A DNA stretch of 17,704 bases from an uncultured Prevotella sp. (GTDB lineage Bacteria > Bacteroidota > Bacteroidia > Bacteroidales > Bacteroidaceae): positions 1 through 17,704 of the forward strand of contig ONQK01000003.1 of NCBI GenBank assembly GCA_900319895.1, read 5' to 3'. Below the pieces are notes generated by a model. That model saw only the letters and a list, made by a program, of their open reading frames with translations. It was not told the DNA's origin and did no database searches. This document shows positions 7,557-14,745 of this stretch, piece after piece (the stretch's first letter is position 1; the number at the start of each line of letters is the position of its first letter). A program made the position numbers and the translations under genes.

Positions 7557-8240
7557 TTAGTCGTTATCGTTGTGGCAGGTCCTACATTTTGCCATGAAGC
7601 TGTAGGTCAGCGTCAATTGCAAGGCAGAATAGCCGTCTGCATTTTTGAAAAGACCTGAACTGCTTATCCCGTAAGGGTCCTTGATGCCGTCGAGCTCATC
7701 GCTCAACGAGAAGTGAACGCTCCATTCAACTCCTAAGTTCAATCGGTCTGATATCTTGTATTTCACTCCTACTCCTATCGGTAGGTTTGCAGTAAAGACG
7801 TTTTTTTCTGCCGTTTTGACGAAGGTGCCGCCGAGCCCGCCGAAGAGGAACGGTACAATCCGTTTTGAGCCACGGTAGTCGCGTCCGGTTCCGTAGGGCC
7901 AGAAATTGTATTCATAGACCACGCCCACGTCTACCAAACTATGGTTGAACTCGTATGGAGTGCCCTGGAAATCAGGATAGTAGGTGGTCACGTCATTTGA
8001 TGCACCTTTTAGCTTTCCGTATGAGGCATTCATTTTCAAGTCCATGTAGGGATTGAAGATGTAGCGCGCCACCACAGAACCGATGGGTTGCAGGTTCTTG
8101 AAAGGCTTTCCGTTGAAGTCGCCTTGGTAGCTGACAAGCCCGCCGCCGCCGCCGAATTCCATACGGTACTCGACATCGTCTTGGGCATGTAGGGCCTGTA
8201 TGCCCAGCAAAAGCGCAATCATCATCAAATACTTTTTCAT
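7557..8240 (-). CDS. DUF6089-type outer-membrane beta-barrel protein
   Basis: This is a 227-aa exported protein that I place in the DUF6089 / small outer-membrane beta-barrel group. Residues 1-19 are a signal peptide ending LHAQ. The rest alternates polar and hydrophobic residues in strand-like blocks (YRMEFGGGGGLVSYQGDF, FNPYMDLKMNASYGKLKG, IVPFLFGGLGGTFV, LNLGVEWSVHFSLSDEL, ALQLTLTYSF), as expected for about eight transmembrane beta-strands. The C-terminal tail CRTCHNDND has a CxxCH sequence, but a single copy at the extreme end of a small barrel is not good evidence for haem. It abuts uppS with zero spacing. No specific function is known to me. Position upstream of uppS-bamA suggests an envelope-assembly or structural role (inference). 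Confidence 0.8.
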   Translation of the reverse strand: MKKYLMMIALLLGIQALHAQDDVEYRMEFGGGGGLVSYQGDFNGKPFKNLQPIGSVVARYIFNPYMDLKMNASYGKLKGASNDVTTYYPDFQGTPYEFNHSLVDVGVVYEYNFWPYGTGRDYRGSKRIVPFLFGGLGGTFVKTAEKNVFTANLPIGVGVKYKISDRLNLGVEWSVHFSLSDELDGIKDPYGISSSGLFKNADGYSALQLTLTYSFMAKCRTCHNDND

Positions 8241-8258
8241 GGGGCTTGGTGCTCTGTC

Positions 8259-9707
8259 TTATTCTGTAAAGGTTTTTGGATTTTGTTTCCAGCCCAATCG
8301 GTTTAGCCGGCCGCGCCAGATTTGTCCGTTGTCACCGCAGATAATCCAAATGTAGTGCTGACTGTCTGAGGTGGCTGCAAACACGGTTTTACTGCTTGCA
8401 AAGTCTTCGGGGAGGCTGAAACGTTTTTCTGTTTGCCAGCTCAGTCCACCGTCAACACTGACATACAGGTTGCCGAAGGCCTTATGTGTCGAGCCTCCAA
8501 TGCCGTCGCCACCGAAGGCGAGCATACCGCCATCGTACTGAAAGGCTGTCAAATTGGTCAATCGGGGTAGTTGGAAACTTGTTCTCGCCTCTTCCGACAA
8601 GCATTGCCAAGGCTGGTTCTCCGCAAAATCTCCATAGTCGGACAATTTTTGCCAGACCATTGCTGTGGCATCCGATGGATATTGGTCAATGCTGCGGTTG
8701 CCTATGACAACCAGGCGCGTGAATTCGTTGTTTGTGGAAACTGGTAGTGGCACGCCGTTGAAGTCGTCAGTTGGGAAGAAGGCCGCCTCTTCGCCGCCGA
8801 GTTCCTCTTCTGTAAAATCGTTGCATGAATTTTCGTCGCCATTTGAGGCATAAAGTTTTCCACTTTCATCTACGCCGAAAACTTTCACGCCGTCACTGCC
8901 TACCAGCTGCTTCATCGGGCAGGCCCCATTTGAGGAATATTCGGCGATTTCCCAGCTCGTGTCGTTGGCGTCAATCTTCCAAAGGGTGCCATTGTCCAAG
9001 ATGAATGGCTTGTTGTGGCAAACCACAAGGTTCTTGTAGGCATCTGCACTGAATGTTCCTTTGGTTTCCCAATTGTCGGGCTGTGTCGCTGAAGTGCAGT
9101 AGACTTGTGTCTGGGTGCCATCGCTGCCCAACACCCATATTCTGTTTGCCGCAACGACCATTTTCATGCCTTTAAGGCTTGACAATTGTGCTGCAACACC
9201 CATTTTTTTCCATTGAAAAGAGTCTGCCTGTTCCTTGTGGACGTTCAGCATGACGGTGTAAACTCGTTTGTATGTCCCGTCTTGGGAGGTGACAATGAAT
9301 TTTCTCGGTTGGGTGAAGTCGATGGAGTCGGTCGTCACGAATGTCTCGACTTTGTCATCTTCTGTGTTTTTGATGCCTATTGTCCCGCCATTCTTGCTGG
9401 TGGCGCTGACCACAACCTTGCTGACGTCTGTTCCGCAGGGCAGTGAGTCGGCATTGTAAATCAGTCCTTGCAGCTGGTCAATGTACATTTTGTACTGACT
9501 GCCCGCAATCGTCGTTGCATAGACGCTGTCTGCACCTGAAGAGGTCGTGGTGTGCTGTATACACTTCAGTCCTCCCAAGGCAAATGTTGCCATGGCGGCA
9601 TCGTTGTTTGCCACGAGTCCATCTTCTTCGTCGCTTGGAAGACATGAAGTGATCATCATCGAAAGAAGGACGACCCAAGTCAGGGGACTGATAATTAGCT
9701 TCATCAT
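8259..9707 (-). CDS. DUF6242-type surface lipoprotein, probable beta-propeller
   Basis: This 482-aa lipoprotein heads the envelope cluster. Its signal peptide ends in a lipobox MITSC with Cys22 as lipid site (numbering from 9707; an ATG at 9704 is an alternative). The following residues LPSDEED are acidic, like the lipoprotein-export signals that send Bacteroidota lipoproteins to the cell surface. Residues about 40-160 look like a beta-sandwich with PRKFIVTSQDGTYKRVYTV. From about 165 onward there are repeated strand blocks with Trp, Gly and Asp (RIWVLGSDGTQTQVYC, KLYASNGDENS, NLYVSVDGGLSWQTEKRF, HYIWIICGDNGQIWRGRL) that resemble BNR/propeller blades. The match to DUF6242 is from memory of the family; the function is unknown. 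It is probably the first gene of the uppS-bamA transcript. Confidence 0.78.
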   Translation of the reverse strand: MMKLIISPLTWVVLLSMMITSCLPSDEEDGLVANNDAAMATFALGGLKCIQHTTTSSGADSVYATTIAGSQYKMYIDQLQGLIYNADSLPCGTDVSKVVVSATSKNGGTIGIKNTEDDKVETFVTTDSIDFTQPRKFIVTSQDGTYKRVYTVMLNVHKEQADSFQWKKMGVAAQLSSLKGMKMVVAANRIWVLGSDGTQTQVYCTSATQPDNWETKGTFSADAYKNLVVCHNKPFILDNGTLWKIDANDTSWEIAEYSSNGACPMKQLVGSDGVKVFGVDESGKLYASNGDENSCNDFTEEELGGEEAAFFPTDDFNGVPLPVSTNNEFTRLVVIGNRSIDQYPSDATAMVWQKLSDYGDFAENQPWQCLSEEARTSFQLPRLTNLTAFQYDGGMLAFGGDGIGGSTHKAFGNLYVSVDGGLSWQTEKRFSLPEDFASSKTVFAATSDSQHYIWIICGDNGQIWRGRLNRLGWKQNPKTFTE

Positions 9708-9723
9708 AATTTTTTAAAAAATT
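9708..9723. repeat. 16-bp perfect A/T palindrome abutting the start codon
   Basis: AATTTTTTAAAAAATT is a perfect palindrome immediately upstream of the ATG at 9707 and inside the predicted short leader. It could be a protein-binding site or simply an A/T-rich translation-enhancing leader, which is common in this phylum. Confidence 0.5.
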
Positions 9724-9735
9724 GGTTTAATCGTG

Positions 9736-9743
9736 CAAATTTA
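9736..9743 (-). promoter_or_regulatory. -7 promoter element for the DUF6242-uppS-bamA cluster
   Basis: On the minus strand this reads TAAATTTG, an exact match to the Bacteroidota TAnnTTTG -7 motif. Transcription would start near 9731, giving a leader of about 24 nt before the ATG at 9707. No clear TTTG is found at the -33 distance. Confidence 0.5.
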
Positions 9744-9838
9744 ATCAGAATTATCGAAATAGCCGTTTTTTTTAATATTTTATTATGTTAATTATTCAAA
9801 TTCTCCCCGTTTTTTAAGTTCTATTTAGAGATTATGGT

Positions 9839-9881
9839 CTTCAAAAACCTGGTTTTTCCAAAAACAGGTCAGATTTTGAAG
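9839..9881. repeat. Imperfect 43-nt palindrome in the rfbD-DUF6242 gap
   Basis: Three nested arms pair: 9839-9846 with 9874-9881 (CTTCAAAA/TTTTGAAG), 9847-9850 with 9866-9869 (ACCT/AGGT) and 9852-9856 with 9861-9865 (GTTTT/AAAAC), around a 4-nt loop. There is a 1-nt bulge on one side and a 4-nt bulge on the other. No U-run follows on the minus strand, so it is not a standard terminator. It lies between the rfbD terminator and the promoter of the next cluster and has no assigned role. Confidence 0.5.
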
Positions 9882-9913
9882 TTGGAAATACCGAAAAGTC
9901 AACCGATTATGAA

Positions 9914-9953
9914 AAAGTCGTGATGACTGGAGTTTCTTTGTTATCACGACTTT
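9914..9953 (-). terminator. Rho-independent-type terminator after rfbD
   Basis: An 11-bp perfect inverted repeat (AAAGTCGTGAT at 9914-9924, ATCACGACTTT at 9943-9953) with an 18-nt loop lies 29 nt after the rfbD stop. On the minus strand the stem ends in a run of five T. It should end the lysE-DUF4924-rfbD transcript and insulate the following bamA cluster. Confidence 0.8.
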
Positions 9954-9982
9954 ATCTTCTGGACGGGCCAATGTGCTGGTCT

Positions 9983-10849
9983 CTAATCGATTTTCATTGC
10001 TTGAAGCAGCTCGATGCATTCGGCCAGGGAGTCTTCCCAATACGGGATTTCCAGGTTGTAGGTCTGCTTGATTTTTGTCTTGTCGAGCACACCGTACGCC
10101 GGCCGCCGCGCCGGGGTGGGGTATTCTTCGGTGTGCAAGGGCCTGACGTTGCAGTTTTTGATGCCTGCAAGCCGGTGGATGACTTTGGCAAAGTCGTACC
10201 ATGAGGTGACCCCTTCGTTGGAGAAATGGTATACGCCGGGCATGAACTTTTGCCTGATGGCGGCCATGATGATGGCCGCCAGGTCGCGTGCATAGGTTGG
10301 CGTGCCTATTTGGTCGAAGATGACGCCCAGTTCATGGCGCTCTTTCCCCAGTTGAATCATGGTCTTGACAAAGTTATTGCCGAAGGTGGAGTAGAGCCAT
10401 GCGGTGCGTATGATCATGGCTTGCTTGCACTCTTGCATGATGGCTTTCTCGCCCTCGAGTTTTGTCTTCCCGTAAAAAGTTGATGGGTTGGCTTGGTCTG
10501 CCTCATTGTAGGGCGTGTGCTTGGTGCCGTCGAAGACGTAGTCGGTGGAAATCTGTATAATCCAGCCGCCGCGCCGGTCGATGGCTCTTGCCAGGTAGCG
10601 TGGCGCCTCGGCGTTTAGGCGCCGGCAAAGCTCCTGTTCGGTCTCGGCTTTGTCGACGGCAGTGTATGCTGCGCAGTTGATGATGCCGTGGATGTCGTTC
10701 TCTTCAACGTAGTGTGTCACTGCGTCCTGGTCGGTGATGTCCAGTTGCTCTACGTCGGTGTTGAAGTATCGGTTCTCGGCATGTTCTTTTTCCAAGAGTT
10801 GCAGTTCATTGCCTAACTGCCCATTACATCCTGTTATTAAAATGTTCAT
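9983..10849 (-). CDS. rfbD: dTDP-4-dehydrorhamnose reductase
   Basis: This NAD(P)H-dependent enzyme of the extended SDR fold catalyses the last step of dTDP-L-rhamnose synthesis, feeding O-antigen, capsule or glycan assembly in the cytosol. The 288-aa protein starts MNILITGCNGQLGNELQLL, a Rossmann GxxGQLG motif at residues 7-13. It then shows INCAAYTAVDKAE at 57-69, STDYVFDG at 101-108, and the catalytic YxxxK pair Tyr126/Lys130 in FYGKTKLEGE. TAWLYSTFGNNFV and GTPTYARDLA match RmlD as well. It is the last gene of a three-gene transcript, 3 nt after DUF4924, and is followed by a strong terminator. The partner genes rfbA, rfbB and rfbC are not in view. Confidence 0.95.
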   Translation of the reverse strand: MNILITGCNGQLGNELQLLEKEHAENRYFNTDVEQLDITDQDAVTHYVEENDIHGIINCAAYTAVDKAETEQELCRRLNAEAPRYLARAIDRRGGWIIQISTDYVFDGTKHTPYNEADQANPSTFYGKTKLEGEKAIMQECKQAMIIRTAWLYSTFGNNFVKTMIQLGKERHELGVIFDQIGTPTYARDLAAIIMAAIRQKFMPGVYHFSNEGVTSWYDFAKVIHRLAGIKNCNVRPLHTEEYPTPARRPAYGVLDKTKIKQTYNLEIPYWEDSLAECIELLQAMKID

Positions 10850-10852
10850 TTT

Positions 10853-11395
10853 TTATTCAAATTTTAATCCTTTAGTCTTATCTTCCAAGTAATAATCGCT
10901 TAGCATTCCCATGAAGGTTGATATTTCTTTGATGGCATGGTTGGTTTCCGTGCTGATTTCTTTTTTCTGGAGCTTGAGCATAATCGTCCCGTAGAGGGCG
11001 TTGAGGCAGGTCTCGATTTCGCAGGCCTCTTTGTCACTTTTGTTGCGCAGCTCGACGACGAAAGGCAATACTCTGTAGTATTCCGCGTTGTAGAACGGGA
11101 ACTGGCTGCTTTGCAAGAGTTGCTGATGCAGCTCGTTGAGGTCTCGGATGAGAATGTTGTTGATTTGAAGATGCCCTTTTTCCCGGCAACCTTCCTGGTT
11201 CATCATGCGGATGAGGTTCCCGTACCAGTCGGCCATCTCCTCTTTTTCCTCGCGGCTGTTGTCGAATTTTTCGATGTATTCGCGACGTATCTTGGTCAAG
11301 TTGCAGTCGTAGGCGCGGATGATGTCTTCAACCTGCCACATATACAGAATGTATTCTGCAATGTTTTTTTTCCGAAGGTCTTGTGCTATGAACAT
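10853..11395 (-). CDS. DUF4924 family protein
   Basis: This 180-aa, mostly helical, soluble protein has no signal peptide or membrane segment. I recognise it as the Bacteroidota-specific DUF4924 family from its start (MFIAQDLRKKNIAEYILYMW), the central INNILIRDLNELHQQLL block and the FPFYNAEYYRVLPFVVELR segment. The function is unknown. The ATG at 11395 is preceded by AGGAAAAA, a usable ribosome-binding sequence. Spacing of 15 nt from the transporter and 3 nt to rfbD implies one transcript. The pairing with rfbD suggests, without proving, a link to nucleotide-sugar or envelope metabolism. Confidence 0.85.
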   Translation of the reverse strand: MFIAQDLRKKNIAEYILYMWQVEDIIRAYDCNLTKIRREYIEKFDNSREEKEEMADWYGNLIRMMNQEGCREKGHLQINNILIRDLNELHQQLLQSSQFPFYNAEYYRVLPFVVELRNKSDKEACEIETCLNALYGTIMLKLQKKEISTETNHAIKEISTFMGMLSDYYLEDKTKGLKFE

Positions 11396-11410
11396 GATGG
11401 TTTTTCCTAG

Positions 11411-12085
11411 TTAGTTCATGAAATTGAGCAATGAGAGCTTGAACACGGTCCCCAGAAACATGATGATGGAGAAGAAGATGACCATGCTTCCAATGATCTT
11501 GTTGATGAGCTGTATGCCGTTATAGTCGAATTTCCCCCTTATTTTGTCGATGATCCATGTGAGCCCGAACCACCAAAGTAGTGCGCCGATGATGATGCTG
11601 ATATAGCCAAAGGTCATTTCGACGGGATGGTCGGGCACGATGAAGGCAAACTGTGCGAAAAGTGCCATGAACAACAGTATGATCAAAGGGTTTGAAAAGG
11701 TCACCAGGAAAGCCGTCAGCGCATTGTGCGCCAAGGTCCCTTTGTTCTGGCTGCTGATGTGCATCTTTTTCGTCGGATTTGACCGGAAACAGTAAATGCC
11801 GAAGCACAGCAGGAGAATGCTGCCGATGATTTGGAGGAAGAATTTATTTTGGTTGTTCGTAATCAAATCCATCACAAAACTCATGCCGAAACCCGTGAAA
11901 AGGGCGTAAATGATGTCGCTGACCGTCGCGCCGATGCCCGTGGCGAAACCATACCACCTGCCCTTGTTGAGCGTGCGTTGGATGCACAGCACGCCGATGG
12001 GACCCATCGGAGCCGAGACACAGATGCCGATGAGGATGCCTTTGAAGATAATGTCTAAGATGTCAATATGAGTCGTTAATGGCAT
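11411..12085 (-). CDS. LysE/RhtB family transporter
   Basis: This 224-aa inner-membrane protein belongs to the LysE/RhtB superfamily of amino-acid and metabolite exporters. The N-terminal helix carries the family hallmark GILIGICVSAPMGPIGVLCI, followed by RTLNKGRWYGFATGIGAT. About six hydrophobic segments can be drawn (near residues 13-32, 48-68, 75-95, 112-135, 145-170 and 195-218). FLVTFSNPLIILLF is the conserved NP-containing helix. The substrate cannot be told from sequence. It is the first gene of the minus-strand operon with DUF4924 and rfbD. The ATG at 12085 lies only a few bases after a strong -7 element, so the mRNA may be nearly leaderless; the next Met is inside the conserved first helix and cannot be the start. 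Confidence 0.88.
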   Translation of the reverse strand: MPLTTHIDILDIIFKGILIGICVSAPMGPIGVLCIQRTLNKGRWYGFATGIGATVSDIIYALFTGFGMSFVMDLITNNQNKFFLQIIGSILLLCFGIYCFRSNPTKKMHISSQNKGTLAHNALTAFLVTFSNPLIILLFMALFAQFAFIVPDHPVEMTFGYISIIIGALLWWFGLTWIIDKIRGKFDYNGIQLINKIIGSMVIFFSIIMFLGTVFKLSLLNFMN

Positions 12086-12093
12086 AATGGCTG

Positions 12094-12101
12094 CAAAATT
12101 A
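12094..12101 (-). promoter_or_regulatory. -7 promoter element for the lysE-DUF4924-rfbD operon
   Basis: On the minus strand this reads TAATTTTG, matching TAnnTTTG. Its 3' end is 8 nt from the ATG at 12085, so transcription would begin only about 4-5 nt before the start codon. No TTTG is present at the usual -33 distance. Confidence 0.5.
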
Positions 12102-12142
12102 CTATTTTTTTCGATAATTTTCGTCTTTTTATTTTAAAAAAG

Positions 12143-12173
12143 TTTGATGGCTGTGGCAAAAATATTAATTTTG
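12143..12173 (+). promoter_or_regulatory. Bacteroidota-type promoter for the glucokinase operon
   Basis: TTTG at 12143-12146 and TAATTTTG at 12166-12173 are separated by 19 nt. This is a full match to the Bacteroidota sigma-ABfr consensus (TTTG, 19-21 nt, TAnnTTTG). Transcription should start near 12177, giving a leader of about 35 nt. It is the best promoter in the window. Confidence 0.8.
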
Positions 12174-12211
12174 CTTTTGCGTTAATAACATAAAAGTTGT
12201 GAAAGTTGTCT

Positions 12212-13246
12212 ATGGACTATATTTGGGAAGCCGACGACCTGTTTCTGGGCTTGGATTTAGGGGGGACTAACGCGGTCTTAGGCTTGGTGAACGGCTGTGG
12301 AAAGGTGCTGGCAGAGGCAACGTTGCCGACTTCAAGCTTCCCTACGGTTCAGGCGTTTGTCGAGGCCGCGGTTTCCGCCGCCGGACAGCTGGCAGAAGCC
12401 TTGGGCGGCCGACAACGCATCAAGGCAATGGGCATTGGCGCCCCGAACGGGAATTTCTTTCGTGCAACGATGGTCCATGCTGTCAATATTCAGTGGGCGC
12501 GGGGCGAAGAAATACCGTTGGCAAGCTTGTTCGAGAATCATTTGAAGGTGCCGGTAGTACTGACCAATGACGCAAATGCAGCCGCCTTGGGCGAGCAGGC
12601 CTATGGCGCAGCTCGCGGGATGGAAAATTTCATCGTTTTGACCTTAGGCACCGGGGTCGGTGCTGGAATTGTGGTCAATGGGCAATTGGTCTACGGGGTT
12701 GATGGCATGGCGGGTGAGTTGGGTCATTTTACCGTGCGGCGGGACGGCGGCAGGCCATGCGGATGTGGGAGAAATGGATGTTTGGAGACATACTGCTCTG
12801 CCACGGGAGTGGCAAGGACGGCTGTGGAATGGCTGGAAACGGAGACGGCACCCAGCATCTTGCGTGAGCGTGACCCTAAAAGCATTACCTCGTTAGACGT
12901 GGCGCGAGCCGCCCAGGACGGTGACGAGCTGGCATTGCGGATTTTGGCAAGGACGGGTGAAATCTTGGGACAAGCGTGTGCCGACTTTGCCACATTTTGC
13001 TCACCGGAGGCCTTTATCTTCGCTGGTGGGCTGGCCAATGCAGGGGCATTGTTGCTAAAACCCGCAGAACTTTCGTATGACGCACATGTGATGGCGGTGT
13101 ATAGAGGCAAGGCACGTTTCTTGCCAACGGAGCTGGGGAGCGCGCGCGCCGCCTTGCTTGGGGCGGCACTGCTGGGCAGGAATCAATTGGAAGGCGGTGC
13201 CCAGAGTGATTTGCAAAAGGCTGAAAAAGACAAGATGAGAAGGTAA
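12212..13246 (+). CDS. ROK family glucokinase
   Basis: This is a cytosolic sugar kinase of the ROK family, most likely glucokinase (glucose to glucose-6-phosphate). From ATG 12212 it is 344 aa; a TTG two codons upstream is less likely. It shows the phosphate-binding LGLDLGGTN at residues 12-20, catalytic Asp120 in LTNDANAAALGE, the TLGTGVGAG loop at 144-152, GELGH at 168-172, and the zinc site His172 with Cys183, Cys185 and Cys190 in PCGCGRNGCLE. There is no N-terminal helix-turn-helix, so it is an enzyme and not a ROK repressor. It opens a plus-strand unit with a beta-helix lipoprotein and cytidine deaminase. Other hexoses or N-acetyl sugars remain possible substrates. Confidence 0.92.
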   Translation: MDYIWEADDLFLGLDLGGTNAVLGLVNGCGKVLAEATLPTSSFPTVQAFVEAAVSAAGQLAEALGGRQRIKAMGIGAPNGNFFRATMVHAVNIQWARGEEIPLASLFENHLKVPVVLTNDANAAALGEQAYGAARGMENFIVLTLGTGVGAGIVVNGQLVYGVDGMAGELGHFTVRRDGGRPCGCGRNGCLETYCSATGVARTAVEWLETETAPSILRERDPKSITSLDVARAAQDGDELALRILARTGEILGQACADFATFCSPEAFIFAGGLANAGALLLKPAELSYDAHVMAVYRGKARFLPTELGSARAALLGAALLGRNQLEGGAQSDLQKAEKDKMRR

Positions 13247-13285
13247 AATGTACAATAAAAGAGAGATTTTAGCGTTAATTCATAG

Positions 13286-14737
13286 ATGACAAATCGTAAA
13301 TTGATATGGCTGTTTTTGTCGTTGGCAGTGGCGCTGATGGCATGCAATGATGACGATAGTTTTAGTGTTTCGCCGTCAAACTTGCTGACTTTTTCGGAAG
13401 ATACGATCCGTTTCGACACCTTGTTCTCAACGGTTCCTACGGCAACGCGAACATTCTGGGTCTATAACAAGTCGGGCGACGGAATCCGCTGTTCCAGTGT
13501 TCGTCTGGAGCGTGGGAATCAAGTTGGGTTCAGGGTCAATGTGGATGGAATTTATTTGGGACAGGCCAATGGCTATCAAAGCTCTGAGATAGAAGTGAGG
13601 AATAATGACAGCATCCGTGTCTTCGTAGAGTTGACCACACCCAACAACGGGCAGGAAAAACCGCTGTTTGTGGAAGATAATCTGCTGTTTGTACTCGAGA
13701 GCGGCGCTTTGCAGAAAGTGAATTTGAATGGACATTCGTGGGATGCTGACATCCGTGAGGAGATTGTGGTTGATGACTATCAGGTCCTCGCCTCCGAGAA
13801 GCCTTTAGTGGTGCGCAAGGGCATTCATGTTAAAGAAAGCGGCGTGTTGGTGATAGAAGCAGGGACAAAGGTCTATTTCCATGAAAATGCAGGCATCTTG
13901 GTCGACGGGCAGTTGATGTGCAAGGGAACTCCTGAAAAAAATGTCGTCTTGCGGGGCGACAGGCTCGACAATATGTTTGACTACCTGCCTTATGACCGCG
14001 TGAGCGGACAGTGGAAAGGCATACATTTCAGCGAAAACTCCTATTCCAATGTATTGGAGTACACCGATATTCATTCGGCGACCGATGCCATTGTGTGCGA
14101 CTCTTCCCATCTTTATAAATTTAAGTTGATGCTTGACGGATGCATCATCCACAACTGTCGCGGAACGGGAATCACCGCCTTCTCCTCGCAAATATACGTC
14201 AAAAACACGCAGGTTTCAAATACGTTGAAAGACTGTGTGGCTCTCTATGGAGGCATCACCAATATCATCCATTGTACGTTGGCTCAGTTCTACCCCTTTG
14301 ATGCCCAGCGTGGCGCAGCCCTGCTGTTCAGCAACCACTATTTAGACAAAGACTACCAGCTGGAGCATCTGTATTGTGCAAATTCCCTGATAACAGGCTA
14401 TGCCGACGATGTGCTGATGGGGTCGCGCGGCGGCGACGGCGTTGCGTTCAATTACAATTTCGATCATTGCATTATCAGAACGCCTGAGATGACGGAAGGT
14501 TTGGAGCGCATGAAAAACATTGTTTGGGAAGAGCCCTCCGACACGATTTCATTTGGGATGAAGCACTTTAAAGAGGTGGACACCGAAAAATTGCGCTATG
14601 ATTTTGAGTTGGCCGCTGTTTCGGCAGCCATCAATGCAGGTGGAACCTTGGATGCTTCGCATGTACAGCAAGTGGACCGGATGGGAAGAAGAAGAGACGA
14701 GAAGCCCGATGTGGGATGTTATGAATATGTTCAATAG
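13286..14737 (+). CDS. Surface lipoprotein with right-handed parallel beta-helix
   Basis: This 483-aa lipoprotein has a signal peptide ending LMAC, with Cys20 as lipid site. The next residues NDDD form an acidic run like the lipoprotein-export signals of Bacteroidota, so display on the outer surface is likely. Residues about 35-150 look like a beta-sandwich. From about 170 onward repeated rungs appear (VLVIEAGTKVYFHENAGILV, DGQLMCKGTPEKNVVLRG, WKGIHFSENSYSNVLEYTDI, MLDGCIIHNCRGTGITAF, YVKNTQVSNTLKDCVALYG), typical of parallel beta-helix proteins that include polysaccharide lyases. No catalytic set can be named, so the function stays open. It begins 39 nt after the glucokinase with no promoter seen between, and ends 8 nt before cdd. 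Confidence 0.82.
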   Translation: MTNRKLIWLFLSLAVALMACNDDDSFSVSPSNLLTFSEDTIRFDTLFSTVPTATRTFWVYNKSGDGIRCSSVRLERGNQVGFRVNVDGIYLGQANGYQSSEIEVRNNDSIRVFVELTTPNNGQEKPLFVEDNLLFVLESGALQKVNLNGHSWDADIREEIVVDDYQVLASEKPLVVRKGIHVKESGVLVIEAGTKVYFHENAGILVDGQLMCKGTPEKNVVLRGDRLDNMFDYLPYDRVSGQWKGIHFSENSYSNVLEYTDIHSATDAIVCDSSHLYKFKLMLDGCIIHNCRGTGITAFSSQIYVKNTQVSNTLKDCVALYGGITNIIHCTLAQFYPFDAQRGAALLFSNHYLDKDYQLEHLYCANSLITGYADDVLMGSRGGDGVAFNYNFDHCIIRTPEMTEGLERMKNIVWEEPSDTISFGMKHFKEVDTEKLRYDFELAAVSAAINAGGTLDASHVQQVDRMGRRRDEKPDVGCYEYVQ

Positions 14738-14745
14738 AAGTAGAC

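Noticed and set aside
7557..7583. CxxCH-like sequence at the C-terminus of the DUF6089 protein as a haem site
   Set aside because: It is a single motif at the extreme end of a small barrel, with no cytochrome fold or other haem ligands.
8142..8156. CCG/GGC trinucleotide run in the DUF6089 gene as a phase-variable repeat
   Set aside because: It is in-frame, short and encodes a glycine run, so length change would not switch the gene off.
9834..9923. A 29-codon plus-strand frame beginning MVFKNLVFPKTG
   Set aside because: It runs through one palindrome and into the rfbD terminator arm, whose base pairing explains the sequence better than coding does.
12206..12211. Glucokinase starting from the TTG at 12206
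   Set aside because: An ATG follows two codons later and leads directly to the conserved N-terminus.
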